This document shows, piece after piece, positions 26,017-35,117 of a DNA stretch of 64,000 nucleotides. A program made the position numbers and the translations under genes. Each line of letters opens with the position of its first letter. The stretch's first letter is position 1. The DNA is from Treponema bryantii. GTDB lineage: Bacteria; Spirochaetota; Spirochaetia; Treponematales; Treponemataceae. The stretch spans positions 2,046,001-2,110,000 of the forward strand of contig NZ_AP025286.1 in NCBI RefSeq assembly GCF_036492245.1, read 5' to 3'. The notes under the pieces are model-generated. The model saw only the letters and a list, made by a program, of their open reading frames with translations, had not been told where the DNA came from and searched no databases.

Positions 26017-27216
26017 ATGACAAGATTTCAGTTATTCAAGCAATATTCAAAAGTAAGTTTTTTACGTACAGGATTATTATTTATCCTCTTCATTTTTTCT
26101 TTTTCTAACGTTTATGCAGAGAAAATAACAGATAGAGATTTTGGCTTTTCTTTAGATATTCCAGAAGGTTTTGAAATAGCAGATTATACAGAAGATGGCA
26201 TGTCTTATTTTTTTTCACATCCAAATCTTCCGGTTACCCTTGTGATGAAAATAACAGAAGAAAAATCAAAAAACTCTGCAGAAGTTCTTAAAACTAATCT
26301 TACAAAACTTAATGCTAAAGGCGATACTGATTCTTTCAACTGGAATGATACACCTTGCGGAATCAGTACTTTTACAATGACTCTGGATGACAATTACTTT
26401 GGATGGGCAGTTACGGCACCTCTTAAAGTTCAGAATTATTATGTTCTTTTAATCTGTTATGCACCTGCAAATCAAAAAGCCTGTGAACAGTTTATTATTT
26501 CTACAATAAATTCACTTTGTATAGATTCAGAATTCTTAAATACATCAGGAATCATTACAAGTTATGCCTTTCCGCCGGAAGGAAGAAAAGCATTCTCTGT
26601 AAATATAGGCGGTCAGCAGATTAAAACCAGTCTGGATAAGAGCGACGAAGTAGCAGCAAAATTCGTAATTGACCTTGAATATGCAGTACTTACACTTTAT
26701 GCAAATCATAAAATGTGGAAAGAAGCATGGCAGCGTTATTACAGAATGATTTACCGTGATAATGCCGGACGTCTTCAGCAGACTGCCGGTGATATTTATA
26801 ATGCGCTCTATCCTGAATTAAAAAAATCTAAACCTCAGGATGCTGATATAAAATATGCACAGGCTCTTTTAAGCTGGGTACAGACTTTCAGCTATCAGAG
26901 AGCAGCCTCTAAAAATGAATCTGATTTTACAAGTTTACCTGCCAGTATTAGCGGAAAAGGCAGTGATTGTGACAGCAGAAGTATGCTGGTAAGTGTTTTG
27001 TTGAATTATACAGGAATTGATACAGCGATTGTGATTTCCAGAGAATATTCACATGCAATGGTTGTAACTGATATTCCAGCCCCAGGTCAAACATTCACTA
27101 TGGAAGATGGAAGAGAATATCTTTTTGGTGAAACAACCGCTAAGATTACCTGGGGAATGATTGCGCAGAATCACGCTGACCGGACTAAGTGGATTCCGGT
27201 CAGCTTTAGAGAATAA
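26017..27216 (+). CDS. Secreted transglutaminase-like protein
   Basis: The 399-residue protein has an N-terminal export signal (hydrophobic segment about residues 17-34, ending VYAEK). Residues 40-175 form a domain resembling secreted lipid- or protein-binding folds (DRDFGFSLDIPEGFEIADY). The C-terminal region holds a plausible Cys-His-acid triad in family order: GSDCDSRSMLVSVLLNYTGI near residue 310, EYSHAMVV near 345, and LFGETTAK near 370. This is the transglutaminase/NlpC-like papain fold. GGAGG precedes the ATG. Substrate unknown, probably an envelope protein or peptide. Its stop directly touches the stop of the converging HTH-EIIA gene. Confidence 0.8.
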   Translation: MTRFQLFKQYSKVSFLRTGLLFILFIFSFSNVYAEKITDRDFGFSLDIPEGFEIADYTEDGMSYFFSHPNLPVTLVMKITEEKSKNSAEVLKTNLTKLNAKGDTDSFNWNDTPCGISTFTMTLDDNYFGWAVTAPLKVQNYYVLLICYAPANQKACEQFIISTINSLCIDSEFLNTSGIITSYAFPPEGRKAFSVNIGGQQIKTSLDKSDEVAAKFVIDLEYAVLTLYANHKMWKEAWQRYYRMIYRDNAGRLQQTAGDIYNALYPELKKSKPQDADIKYAQALLSWVQTFSYQRAASKNESDFTSLPASISGKGSDCDSRSMLVSVLLNYTGIDTAIVISREYSHAMVVTDIPAPGQTFTMEDGREYLFGETTAKITWGMIAQNHADRTKWIPVSFRE

Positions 27217-27864
27217 TTAAGCCTTCATAAGAAGGTCGTAAACTTCTTTTTCATTCAAAGCTGAAAGCATTGCATCACGCAAATCCTTGTCTTTGAACTT
27301 TGCACTGAAGTGAGAAATTGTCTTAAGATAATATGAATGCTGATTGTAAGCTGCAGCAATCATGAAAAGAAGATTTACAGGCTGATCATCAATTGTCTGG
27401 AAATCTGCAATTGGCTTACGGCAAACACCAACAGCCATAACAAGGTCAGTTACTGAAGAAAGACGAACATGAGGAATTGCAATTCCACGGCCAATAGCTG
27501 TAGACATAAGTTCTTCGCGCTTAAGGATTTCCTGAGTAAGTTCAGCGCCATCCTTTACCTGAGGTGCAGTAGCAAGAACATCTGCAAGCTCAACAAGAGC
27601 ATCATGTTTTGAAGTCTGGCTGATAAATACAATTCTATCTGGCGAAAGTATATTTCTTACCTGAACAGTCTGTTCAGCCTGCTTTGTAGAATCTGAAGAA
27701 AGGCGGGCATTTACCCAGTTTTCTACTTCTGATTTCTTAAAACGCCATACAGTACCGATTTTTCCGGCAGGAATTTCGCCCTTCTGAGCCCAATCATAAA
27801 CTGTTCTGTCTGATACACGAAGGTATTTTGCTACTTCTTCGATAGTCAGGATATCGTCTTCCAT
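27217..27864 (-). CDS. Excisionase-type HTH fused to PTS EIIA (EIIANtr-like)
   Basis: The 215-residue protein has two domains. Residues 5-55 are a MerR/excisionase-type DNA-binding domain (LTIEEVAKYLRVSDRTVYDWAQKGEIPAGKIGTVWRF). Residues 68-215 are a fructose/Ntr-type EIIA with its active-site histidine in GIAIPHVRL near residue 135. In EIIANtr that histidine is phosphorylated from the PTS chain and the protein regulates others. The fusion suggests a DNA-binding regulator that reads PTS phosphorylation state. GAGG precedes the ATG. No permease or other PTS gene is in the window. Confidence 0.9.
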   Translation of the reverse strand: MEDDILTIEEVAKYLRVSDRTVYDWAQKGEIPAGKIGTVWRFKKSEVENWVNARLSSDSTKQAEQTVQVRNILSPDRIVFISQTSKHDALVELADVLATAPQVKDGAELTQEILKREELMSTAIGRGIAIPHVRLSSVTDLVMAVGVCRKPIADFQTIDDQPVNLLFMIAAAYNQHSYYLKTISHFSAKFKDKDLRDAMLSALNEKEVYDLLMKA

Positions 27865-27968
27865 TTGTTTACCTCATTTTAAACATTTTTTAATGCTTTC
27901 GCTTGAAATCTTTAGAATATTTTGCATACTTTACGGTATTTTGTCAAGATTAACGGTCCGATTATTCA

Positions 27969-27997
27969 TTGAAATTAAAACGTATATGCTATATCAT
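27969..27997 (+). promoter_or_regulatory. Promoter giving a leaderless start at 28004
   Basis: TTGAAA at 27969-27974, a 17-base spacer, TATCAT at 27992-27997, then six bases to ATG 28004. The predicted start of transcription is at the A of the start codon. Confidence 0.6.
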
Positions 27998-28003
27998 ACA
28001 ATT

Positions 28004-29065
28004 ATGAAAGCTAAAAAACATATTGGACTTGCACTTTTTCTAATTCTTTTCATTTCCATTATTTATATAATTCTTGCAGCAAAACCACTAAATAAAGAAT
28101 ATAGTTTTACACCGGTATGGAAAATCAGTACCGCGAATCCGGTTATTGTTGAATCAGACAATAAATCTCAGTCGTATTTTCATCTGGGACAGACCTTAGG
28201 TTATTTTGATGCAGATGGAAATATTTCTTTATATAAGACTTTTCCAGCTAAAGTTTCCATTTCAAATTCATACTATGCAACCTATAACTCAGAAGCAAAA
28301 AATACAGAATTCTTCAATTCTGACGGAACTAAGGCTGGTGTAATTGAAGCAAGCGGATTCCCATATTTTTCCAACGACCTTATTTATGTATTTTTACCAG
28401 GCGGCTGTTCATTCTCAAAATGTTCTGATACAGGAAAAGTTTTATGGACTTTTGAAGGAACCTTCCCTATTACAGCTTTTGTTGCAAAATCAAAATATAC
28501 AGCAGTTGGCTTATCAAACGGCACAATTAAAGTTTTGAATAACGAAAACGGTGCAACAGAAATTGATTTTGCACCTGGTGGCAGTGATTATCCGGTAATT
28601 CTTGGAATTGATATTTCTGAAGATGGACAGTACATTGCTTCAATTTCGGGACATAATCAGCAGCGCTTTGTTCTTTCTCATCGTGAAGAAAATCAGCAGA
28701 AAATAATTTATCACAGATTCTTTGATCAGGATTCTCCATATCGTACAATCGTTCATTTCAGCAAAGATGGAAAACGTGTTTTCTTTAATTTTTATAAGGG
28801 ACTTGGAATCTATAATCTTGAAACTAAAGATGAGAGAACTCTTGAACTGAAAGATAAACTTCTTTCAATTGAAGAAACCGATGATCTTTCAATCCTCCTG
28901 GGTAAAGAAAAGAATACTTACACTGTTTCAATAATTGATAACACAGATACTCTGGAAGGATCTTTTTCTTTTACAGCAGATTCTGCTTTTATCCATGCAG
29001 CTGATAACAGTATATATCTTGGAAAAGATAATTCTATTTCAAAGATTTCAATTTCCAGAGAATAG
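28004..29065 (+). CDS. Membrane-anchored beta-propeller-like (WD40/PQQ-like) protein
   Basis: From ATG 28004 the protein has 353 residues: a membrane helix or uncleaved signal (HIGLALFLILFISIIYIILAA, about residues 5-25) followed by a beta-rich region of repeated units, such as FSKCSDTGKVLWTFEG, YTAVGLSNGTIKVLNNENGATEI, DISEDGQYIASISG and VHFSKDGKRVFF. These fit WD40 or PQQ-type blades. The longer frame to 27893 adds an unlikely N-terminus that would cover the promoter. There is no ribosome site. Followed by a degenerate LytM gene 13 bases on, probably in one operon. Function unknown. Confidence 0.78.
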   Translation: MKAKKHIGLALFLILFISIIYIILAAKPLNKEYSFTPVWKISTANPVIVESDNKSQSYFHLGQTLGYFDADGNISLYKTFPAKVSISNSYYATYNSEAKNTEFFNSDGTKAGVIEASGFPYFSNDLIYVFLPGGCSFSKCSDTGKVLWTFEGTFPITAFVAKSKYTAVGLSNGTIKVLNNENGATEIDFAPGGSDYPVILGIDISEDGQYIASISGHNQQRFVLSHREENQQKIIYHRFFDQDSPYRTIVHFSKDGKRVFFNFYKGLGIYNLETKDERTLELKDKLLSIEETDDLSILLGKEKNTYTVSIIDNTDTLEGSFSFTADSAFIHAADNSIYLGKDNSISKISISRE

Positions 29066-29078
29066 TCGGAGATTAAAT

Positions 29079-29942
29079 ATGAAAAAAACACTTTTGATTA
29101 CAACCTGCTTTTTGATTTGTGCTTCTGCTTTCTGTTTTGACTGGCCTCAGTCAGAAGTAACAAATAACTCTTTTAATTCATATTTTGGTCAGAATCGAGG
29201 CGGTATTTTAAGTACATCAGTTGTTTTTTCAGAACCTGATGAAGTAAAGGCTGCAGAAGACGGCTATATTACAGCAATTATTACAGAGAATTCTGATGAC
29301 TGTGATTTCTTTCCATCTACTTTGGGAACTGCAGTTATTCTTGCTCATAATGATGATTTAATTTCTGTATATGGAAATCTTGATGCAGAAACCCTTACAT
29401 TAAACAATGAAAAAGAACATTCAATAGACGGTGGAGCGATTATTGCTTCAAGCGGAAATTCCGGTTATCAGGAAAACAACGGAAATCTTGAATTCAAAAT
29501 TATTGATTCAAAAAACAAGGCTGCAATAAATCCTGTAGTTCTTATGCCTCGTGCAGAGGAAGAAATTCCACTTACACTTTCAGGAATTATAATCGTCAGC
29601 AAAAATAATGATTATTATGATATAAACACTTATAAAACCTACTATTCAGGACTTTATAAGGTTTACTTTAAGAGAAATCCTATTGCTACACCTTATAAAA
29701 CTTCTGTTTCTATAAATGGAATTATTGTTGACCAGCTTTCATATGATATGATCACACAGGAAAATAACAAGCTTTGTATTATTGGTAAAAAGAAATATAC
29801 AGCAGCTGATATTTTCCCAAATGATGACCTCCAGCTTTTAGGAGAAGCTATGTTTACACCTGGCCGTGCAACACTTGGTCTTACAATTTCAGATATGTTA
29901 GGAAATGTAAAACAGTTAAATTATAATATCCTTATTAAATAG
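29079..29942 (+). CDS. Secreted degenerate LytM/M23-like protein
   Basis: From ATG 29079 the protein has 287 residues, with a signal peptide (MKKTLLITTCFLICASAFCFDW). The next 130 residues follow the LytM fold: YFGQNRGGILSTSVVF, AAEDGYITAII, LGTAVILAHNDDLISVYGNLDAETL and IIASSGNSGYQENNGNLEFKI. The zinc ligands of active M23 peptidases are missing: the H(x)nD pair and the HxH motif (here NLEFKI). It may act as an amidase activator or wall-binding protein, as EnvC/NlpD do. The C-terminal third is unassigned beta-rich sequence. A GGAG site precedes the ATG. Confidence 0.75.
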   Translation: MKKTLLITTCFLICASAFCFDWPQSEVTNNSFNSYFGQNRGGILSTSVVFSEPDEVKAAEDGYITAIITENSDDCDFFPSTLGTAVILAHNDDLISVYGNLDAETLTLNNEKEHSIDGGAIIASSGNSGYQENNGNLEFKIIDSKNKAAINPVVLMPRAEEEIPLTLSGIIIVSKNNDYYDINTYKTYYSGLYKVYFKRNPIATPYKTSVSINGIIVDQLSYDMITQENNKLCIIGKKKYTAADIFPNDDLQLLGEAMFTPGRATLGLTISDMLGNVKQLNYNILIK

Positions 29943-29967
29943 CAGATTCAGCAGAAATATAAAAAAA

Positions 29968-29996
29968 TTGTAAAATCAACAGTTCCGTGTTAAAAT
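29968..29996 (+). promoter_or_regulatory. Promoter of the phosphohexomutase genes
   Basis: TTGTAA at 29968-29973, 17-base spacer, TAAAAT at 29991-29996, 31 bases before the TTG start. Confidence 0.55.
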
Positions 29997-30027
29997 ATTA
30001 AAATCAAAGTTTAATGGGAGAATAAAC

Positions 30028-31791
30028 TTGGAACATAACATGATTTTGTCAGCATCCGGCTGGCGTAAGGTATTTGCAGCATCCGGAGACGAGCAGGACA
30101 AAAGTCCTGAAATTACAGAAACTGACAGAAGCATTGCCGTTATTGCGGCAGATGTTTTTTTTGATTATATCAGCAAATTGACAGGCCAGAGTTCACCTGT
30201 AATTGCTCTGGGAATTGATGCAAGACCTACAGGCCCGGCACTTGCAGATGCGATGATTCATGCTCTTATAAAAAAGGGCGCAATAATCCAGTATTCAGCA
30301 GTAACATCCGCACCAGAAATTATGGCTTATGCAAAAAAGCTTGATGGATTTATTTACATTTCTGCCAGTCATAATCCTGTGGGGCACAATGGAATTAAAT
30401 TCGGTACTAACGATGGCGGAGTTCTTTGTGCTGCTAAAAATGCTAAGCTTGTTGAAGATTTTCTTAAACGCCTTAAAGATGACAAAGGTGTTGAAGAAGC
30501 TGTAAAGAAAGCTTATTCCTGCACAACTTCGGAACTTAAGTCCGTTTACGATGTAAAAGACAGTTCAAAGCATAATGCTCTTTCTGCATATAAAAACTTT
30601 ATCAACGAAACAATTACCGGAACAGACGATAAAGAATATCAGACTGATTTCTTCAGCATGCTGGACGCATATATAACAAAGAATCCGATTGGTGTTGTCT
30701 GTGACTTTAATGGAAGTTCACGCTATCAGAGCATTGACCGCGATTATTTCAAAGAACGAAAAATCAATTTCTATTCAATCAATGATTTTGAAATTGCTCA
30801 TGAAATAATTCCAGAAGCAGAAAATCTTGTTCATGTAGCAGCAGAAATGGAACGCCTTCATAAGGAAGGTTATAACGAAGTTGTTCTCGGCTATATGCCG
30901 GACTGCGATGGTGACCGCGGAAATATTGTTTACTGGGATGAAAAAGCCGGTAAAGCTGTTATTCTGAAAGCCCAGGAAGTTTTCAGTCTTTCGGTACTTG
31001 CTGAACTTACTTATTCAATCTGGCAGCACTCAGACGAAAAAGACTTTAAGCCAGCTGTTGCAGTAAACTGCCCTACTTCAATGCGTATTGAAGAAATTGC
31101 AAAAGCACTTGGAGCAGAAGTCTTCCGTGCAGAAGTTGGTGAAGCAAATGTTGTAAATCTTGCGCGTGAAAAACGTTCAGAAGGATATACAGTCCGAATT
31201 CTTGGTGAAGGCTCAAACGGTGGAACAATTACCTACCCTGCAGCTGTTCGAGATCCGCTTAATACTATTTTTGCCCTTCTCAAACTTCTTATGATGAGAG
31301 ATGGCGGTATTTACCAGCTATGGTGCAACAAGTCAGGCTGGAAATATAAGGAAGATTTCACACTTACAGATATAATTGATTCTCTTCCAAAATATACAAC
31401 AACCGGAGTTTCAGAACCAAGAGCTGTTCTCAAGGTAAAGACTACTGACCATTCAAAACTTAAGGCAGCATTCCAGAAAGCCTTTGAAGCAGACTGGAAG
31501 AAAAAATCTGCTGACCTTAAAAAGAAATATGGTATTGAATCTTGGGAAGCAGTAATCACCAACGGTACAAAAGAAACACGTGATGTAAAGGATTTTTCTA
31601 AATCTGGAAAAGGCGGGCTCAAAGTTCTCTTTAAGGATAAGGACAAAAAGCCTGTTGCTTTCATTTGGATGAGAGGCAGTGGTACAGAACCAGTTTTCCG
31701 CATTATGTGTGATGTTAAAGGCGATAATGCCGATATGGAAAAGGCACTGCTCGAGTGGGAAACAGATCTTATTAAGAAAGCAGACAAATAA
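30028..31791 (+). CDS. Phosphoglucomutase/phosphomannomutase family enzyme
   Basis: The 587-residue protein is an alpha-D-phosphohexomutase that shifts phosphate between C1 and C6 of a hexose phosphate. It starts at TTG behind a GGGAG site. The catalytic serine loop is FIYISASHNPVGHNGIKFG near residue 110-125, the metal loop GYMPDCDGDRGNIV near 290-303, and the phosphate-binding loop RGSGTEPVFRIM near 550. The sugar-binding loop is GEGSNGGTI near 395. Length and insertions set it apart from the mutase that follows, so the two probably differ in substrate. Exact substrate not assignable. Confidence 0.9.
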   Translation: MEHNMILSASGWRKVFAASGDEQDKSPEITETDRSIAVIAADVFFDYISKLTGQSSPVIALGIDARPTGPALADAMIHALIKKGAIIQYSAVTSAPEIMAYAKKLDGFIYISASHNPVGHNGIKFGTNDGGVLCAAKNAKLVEDFLKRLKDDKGVEEAVKKAYSCTTSELKSVYDVKDSSKHNALSAYKNFINETITGTDDKEYQTDFFSMLDAYITKNPIGVVCDFNGSSRYQSIDRDYFKERKINFYSINDFEIAHEIIPEAENLVHVAAEMERLHKEGYNEVVLGYMPDCDGDRGNIVYWDEKAGKAVILKAQEVFSLSVLAELTYSIWQHSDEKDFKPAVAVNCPTSMRIEEIAKALGAEVFRAEVGEANVVNLAREKRSEGYTVRILGEGSNGGTITYPAAVRDPLNTIFALLKLLMMRDGGIYQLWCNKSGWKYKEDFTLTDIIDSLPKYTTTGVSEPRAVLKVKTTDHSKLKAAFQKAFEADWKKKSADLKKKYGIESWEAVITNGTKETRDVKDFSKSGKGGLKVLFKDKDKKPVAFIWMRGSGTEPVFRIMCDVKGDNADMEKALLEWETDLIKKADK

Positions 31792-31837
31792 GTTGCAAAA
31801 GCAATTTTTAGGTCTACCACTAATATTTATAAATCAG

Positions 31838-31843
31838 TATAAT
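31838..31843 (+). promoter_or_regulatory. TATAAT box before the second phosphohexomutase
   Basis: A perfect TATAAT stands 22 bases before ATG 31866; the matching -35 is poor. It suggests that this highly translated-looking gene has its own promoter. Confidence 0.4.
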
Positions 31844-31865
31844 GTAGTTATACAGGAGTAACATA

Positions 31866-33611
31866 ATGGAAAAAGAAGAAATCTTGAAGCGTGCAAAAGA
31901 TTATATCGCCGCTGAAAAAGATGAAAGATTCCGCAAGGAAGTTGAAGAGCTTATCGCAAAAGAAGATTATAAGGAACTTGAAGACCGCTTCTATCAGACT
32001 CTTGAGTTTGGTACCGGTGGACTTAGAGGAATTATGGGTGGTGGTACAAACCGCATGAACACCCTCGAAATCAACATGGCTACCCAGGGTCTTGCTAACT
32101 ATGTTCTTAAGGCATTCCCAGATAAGGCAAAAGACGGAACTTTGAGCGCAGTTGTTGCATATGACAGCCGCTTGAACTCAGACGTTTTTGCTGAAGCAAC
32201 AGCACTTATTTTTGCTGCTAACGGAATTAAGGCATACCTCTTCTCAGGTCTCCGCCCAACTCCAGAATTGTCTTTTGCAATCCGCGAACTCAAGGCTCAG
32301 ACAGGTGTTGTTGTTACTGCATCTCATAACCCTAGAATGTATAACGGCTATAAAGCATACTGGGATAATGGTGCTCAGGTAATTGAACCACATGATGTTG
32401 GTATTATTGAAGAAGTAAACAAGGTTACAGAAGTAAAGTCTATGTCTAAGGACGAGGCTCTTAAGTCTGGTAAGCTTGTAATGATAGACAAAGAAATTGA
32501 TGAAAAATTCTGGGCAATGTGTAAGGCTCAGCTCTTCCGCCCTGACCTCATTAAGGAAAAGGCAAAGGATGTTCGCATTGTATACACACCACTCCACGGA
32601 ACTGGTGCTATGCATGTGGAAAAAGTGCTTGGAGATCTCGGACTCAATATCATCACTGTTCCAGAACAGCGTGAGCCTGATGGAAACTTCCCAACTGTTG
32701 AAAAACCAAACCCAGAAGAAAAACCAGCTCTTACTCTTGCAGTTGAACTTGCAAAGAAAGAAAAGGCAGACGGTGTAATGGCAACTGACCCGGATTCAGA
32801 CCGCTTTGGTACTGCATTCCCGGACAAGGACGGAAACTTCGTTCTTCTCAGTGGAAACCAGATGGGTGCCCTTCTTATGGACTATGTTCTCCGCTCACGC
32901 ACAGAACTTGGTAAGATGCCAAAGAATCCTGGATGTGTACGCTCAATCGTAACATCTCCATTTGGTGACTACATCTGTAAGAAATATGGCGTAACAATGT
33001 TCGACTGTCTTACAGGCTTTAAGTGGATTGCTGCCAAGGAAGAAGAGTTCGAAAAGGCCGGAACACACGAATATGTATTCGGTCTTGAAGAGAGCTACGG
33101 TTACAAGATTGAACGCGAAGTAATGGATAAAGACGGTGTTTCTGCAGCTGCTATGTGTGCAGAAATGATTCTTTATTGGAGAAGCAAGGGCAAGAGCCTC
33201 CTCGAGCACCTCGATGATATGTACAAAGAGTACGGTTACTTCGAAGACCGTGCTATTTCACAGAACTTCCCAGGAGCACAGGGTGGTCAGACTATGAAGG
33301 CTATGATGGCTAACATGAGAAGCAATCCTCCTGCAACTCTCGGCGGACAGAAGGTAGTTAAGGTTCGTGACCTTATGTGCGATCCAGATCTTCCAAAGAG
33401 CAACGTTCTCCAGTTCTATCTTGAAAGCGGTACAATCGTAAGTGCACGTCCATCTGGAACAGAGCCTAAGATTAAGTTCTACATCAACTCTATGGTTCCA
33501 GCCGGAGACGGTTCAGACGCATGGTTCGCTGATGCAAAGAAGAACGCAGGAGCTCTCTGCGACGGAATTACTGCTGATATTCAGAAGATTATCGATGCAG
33601 CATCCAAATAA
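31866..33611 (+). CDS. Phospho-sugar mutase (phosphoglucomutase type)
   Basis: The 581-residue enzyme belongs to the same superfamily but to the PGM2-like/PgcA branch. GVVVTASHNPRMYNGYKAYWDNGAQV near residues 145-170 holds the phosphoserine; ATDPDSDRFGTA near 308 is the metal loop; FGLEESYGY near 418 recognises sugar; ARPSGTEPKIKFY near 530 binds phosphate. An N-terminal FGTGGLRGIMGGGTNRMN is typical of the branch. AGGAG precedes the ATG. Codon use looks more biased to C-ending codons than in neighbours, consistent with high expression. It overlaps the exonuclease gene by 17 bases. Confidence 0.93.
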   Translation: MEKEEILKRAKDYIAAEKDERFRKEVEELIAKEDYKELEDRFYQTLEFGTGGLRGIMGGGTNRMNTLEINMATQGLANYVLKAFPDKAKDGTLSAVVAYDSRLNSDVFAEATALIFAANGIKAYLFSGLRPTPELSFAIRELKAQTGVVVTASHNPRMYNGYKAYWDNGAQVIEPHDVGIIEEVNKVTEVKSMSKDEALKSGKLVMIDKEIDEKFWAMCKAQLFRPDLIKEKAKDVRIVYTPLHGTGAMHVEKVLGDLGLNIITVPEQREPDGNFPTVEKPNPEEKPALTLAVELAKKEKADGVMATDPDSDRFGTAFPDKDGNFVLLSGNQMGALLMDYVLRSRTELGKMPKNPGCVRSIVTSPFGDYICKKYGVTMFDCLTGFKWIAAKEEEFEKAGTHEYVFGLEESYGYKIEREVMDKDGVSAAAMCAEMILYWRSKGKSLLEHLDDMYKEYGYFEDRAISQNFPGAQGGQTMKAMMANMRSNPPATLGGQKVVKVRDLMCDPDLPKSNVLQFYLESGTIVSARPSGTEPKIKFYINSMVPAGDGSDAWFADAKKNAGALCDGITADIQKIIDAASK

Positions 33612-34182
33612 GAAAATTACTGATTTAAGAAGACTGCGCAAGCTCTATGAAGACGGCGCAGTCTTCACTGCTTTTGATACGGAGACCACTGGTATTACTC
33701 CTACCAACAGCAGGATAATCGAAATAGGTGCCGTCCGTTTTACAAAGGACGGCATTCTTTCTAAATGGTCACATTTATTTTTCCCAGATCAGATTCTCTC
33801 TCCTTTTATCATTTCTCTTACTCATATTACACAGGAAATGGTAGATGCAGCAGACCCTATCAATGAACACTTACCGGGCTTTTTAAATTTTATTAAAGAC
33901 ACTGTTTTAGTTGCTCATAATGCACAATTCGACCTTAATTTCTTAAACGCGGAATGTGAAAACTGCAGGCTTCCTGTTACAAAGAATTATGCAGTAGATA
34001 CTCTTCAGCTTTCCCGCTGTATTTTTCCAGAGGCAGAACGTCATAAACTTGATTTTTTAGCTGATATGCTGGGAATAGATAAAGGCTCTTCTCACAGAGC
34101 CTTTGATGATGCGGTAACCTGCATGGAGCTTTTCAAAATCTGCATGCAGAGCGAACGTATTATGAATCTTAAAAGGATTTAG
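33595..34182 (+). CDS. DEDDh 3'-5' exonuclease, DNA polymerase III epsilon type
   Basis: From ATG 33595 the protein has 195 residues. The longer frame upstream lies wholly inside the mutase gene. Exo I is FTAFDTETTGITPTNSRIIEIGAVRF (residues 22-47), Exo II is VLVAHNAQFDLNFLNAE, and Exo III is SSHRAFDDAVTCMELF with the histidine of the DEDDh class. It could be the proofreading subunit of DNA polymerase III or a repair exonuclease; there is no polymerase gene beside it, so I leave the symbol blank. The start overlaps the mutase stop by 17 bases. Confidence 0.9.
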   Translation: MQHPNKKITDLRRLRKLYEDGAVFTAFDTETTGITPTNSRIIEIGAVRFTKDGILSKWSHLFFPDQILSPFIISLTHITQEMVDAADPINEHLPGFLNFIKDTVLVAHNAQFDLNFLNAECENCRLPVTKNYAVDTLQLSRCIFPEAERHKLDFLADMLGIDKGSSHRAFDDAVTCMELFKICMQSERIMNLKRI

Positions 34183-34185
34183 TTT

Positions 34186-35100
34186 CTAGTTTCTTGGAGC
34201 TTTTGCCGGGTCTACAGGCTGTCCGTTCTGGAAAACCATAAAGGTAATCTGATATTTCTGACTCAAAGAATCAAGACCAGCAGTTCCTAACTCTGCACCA
34301 GAAATTGCATATTCACCTTTGCGAACCTTTACAGAACCAAGACCTGTATAAGCATAAATCAAACCTGTTTTAGACTGTACGAATACAACCTGACCAAAGC
34401 CACGGTAAACACCGACATACATTACTGTACCTTCATGGATACAAACAACAGGCTCGTTAGTTTTTGCAGAAAGCTGTACACCAGAAATCTTGCCTTTAAC
34501 CTGAGTAATCTTTGGAGAAGATACAGGCCATTTTGTATTTGAATCAGCATTTACAGTTGTACCATAAGTACGTGTATCTGGAGCAGGTTCGTTTACCTTG
34601 ATTACCGTTTCCCCAGGTTTTGCAGGCTCAACAGGTTTATTAGTTGTTTTTGTAGTTGTATTTGAAGTACCTTGAGATACCTTAAGCTTTTGTCCAACTT
34701 TAATTACTGCAGAAGAATCCAGATTATTAAGTGCCATAAGATCAGCTACTGCCATACTGTTTTTGCGGGCAATGCCGTAAAGTGTATCACCTTTTTTTAC
34801 AACATATTCTACAATTTTTCCCGATGGAGATGCATTTCCGGCAGCCTTTGTAGATGAAAGTGCTGCAGCAGTTCCAATATCAGCATCAGGAATAATAAGC
34901 TTTTGACCTGCTTTAATAACATCATTTTCTGAAAGATTATTGGCAGTACGAAGTTCTGCAACAGTAATCTGATATTTGCGGCTGATTGAATATAGAGTAT
35001 CTCCCTTTTCAACCTTGTAGGTAATATCTGCATAGAGTGCAGACATCATAATTAAAAAGATTGAAATAAGGGCGAAGTGTTTACAAAATTGAGTTTTCAT
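34186..35100 (-). CDS. LysM-LysM-LytM envelope protein, degenerate peptidase
   Basis: From ATG 35100 the protein has 304 residues. After a signal peptide (FALISIFLIMMSALYA) come two LysM repeats that bind peptidoglycan: YKVEKGDTLYSISRKYQITVAELRTANNL and YVVKKGDTLYGIARKNSMAVADLMALNNL. A Thr/Pro/Lys linker leads to a LytM-like domain (VCIHEGTVMYVGVYRGFGQVVFVQSKTGLIYAYTGLGSV) in which the zinc-binding HxxxD and HxH are lost. It may activate an amidase, like NlpD/EnvC. A GATAAT box six bases before ATG 35100 suggests a leaderless transcript. It is the last gene of the cheW-recN operon. Confidence 0.85.
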   Translation of the reverse strand: MKTQFCKHFALISIFLIMMSALYADITYKVEKGDTLYSISRKYQITVAELRTANNLSENDVIKAGQKLIIPDADIGTAAALSSTKAAGNASPSGKIVEYVVKKGDTLYGIARKNSMAVADLMALNNLDSSAVIKVGQKLKVSQGTSNTTTKTTNKPVEPAKPGETVIKVNEPAPDTRTYGTTVNADSNTKWPVSSPKITQVKGKISGVQLSAKTNEPVVCIHEGTVMYVGVYRGFGQVVFVQSKTGLIYAYTGLGSVKVRKGEYAISGAELGTAGLDSLSQKYQITFMVFQNGQPVDPAKAPRN

Positions 35101-35106
35101 AACTAT

Positions 35107-35117
35107 ATTATCGGCAG
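35107..35117 (-). promoter_or_regulatory. Candidate -10 box, leaderless start of the LysM gene
   Basis: On the minus strand TGCCGATAAT ends six bases before ATG 35100 and lies within the last codons of the HD gene. The flanking AATATAG matches the 12.3 kb promoter. Confidence 0.4.

Noticed and set aside
33442-33594. Upstream extension of the exonuclease gene
   Set aside because: The added residues are entirely within the phosphosugar mutase coding sequence and lack similarity to exonucleases.
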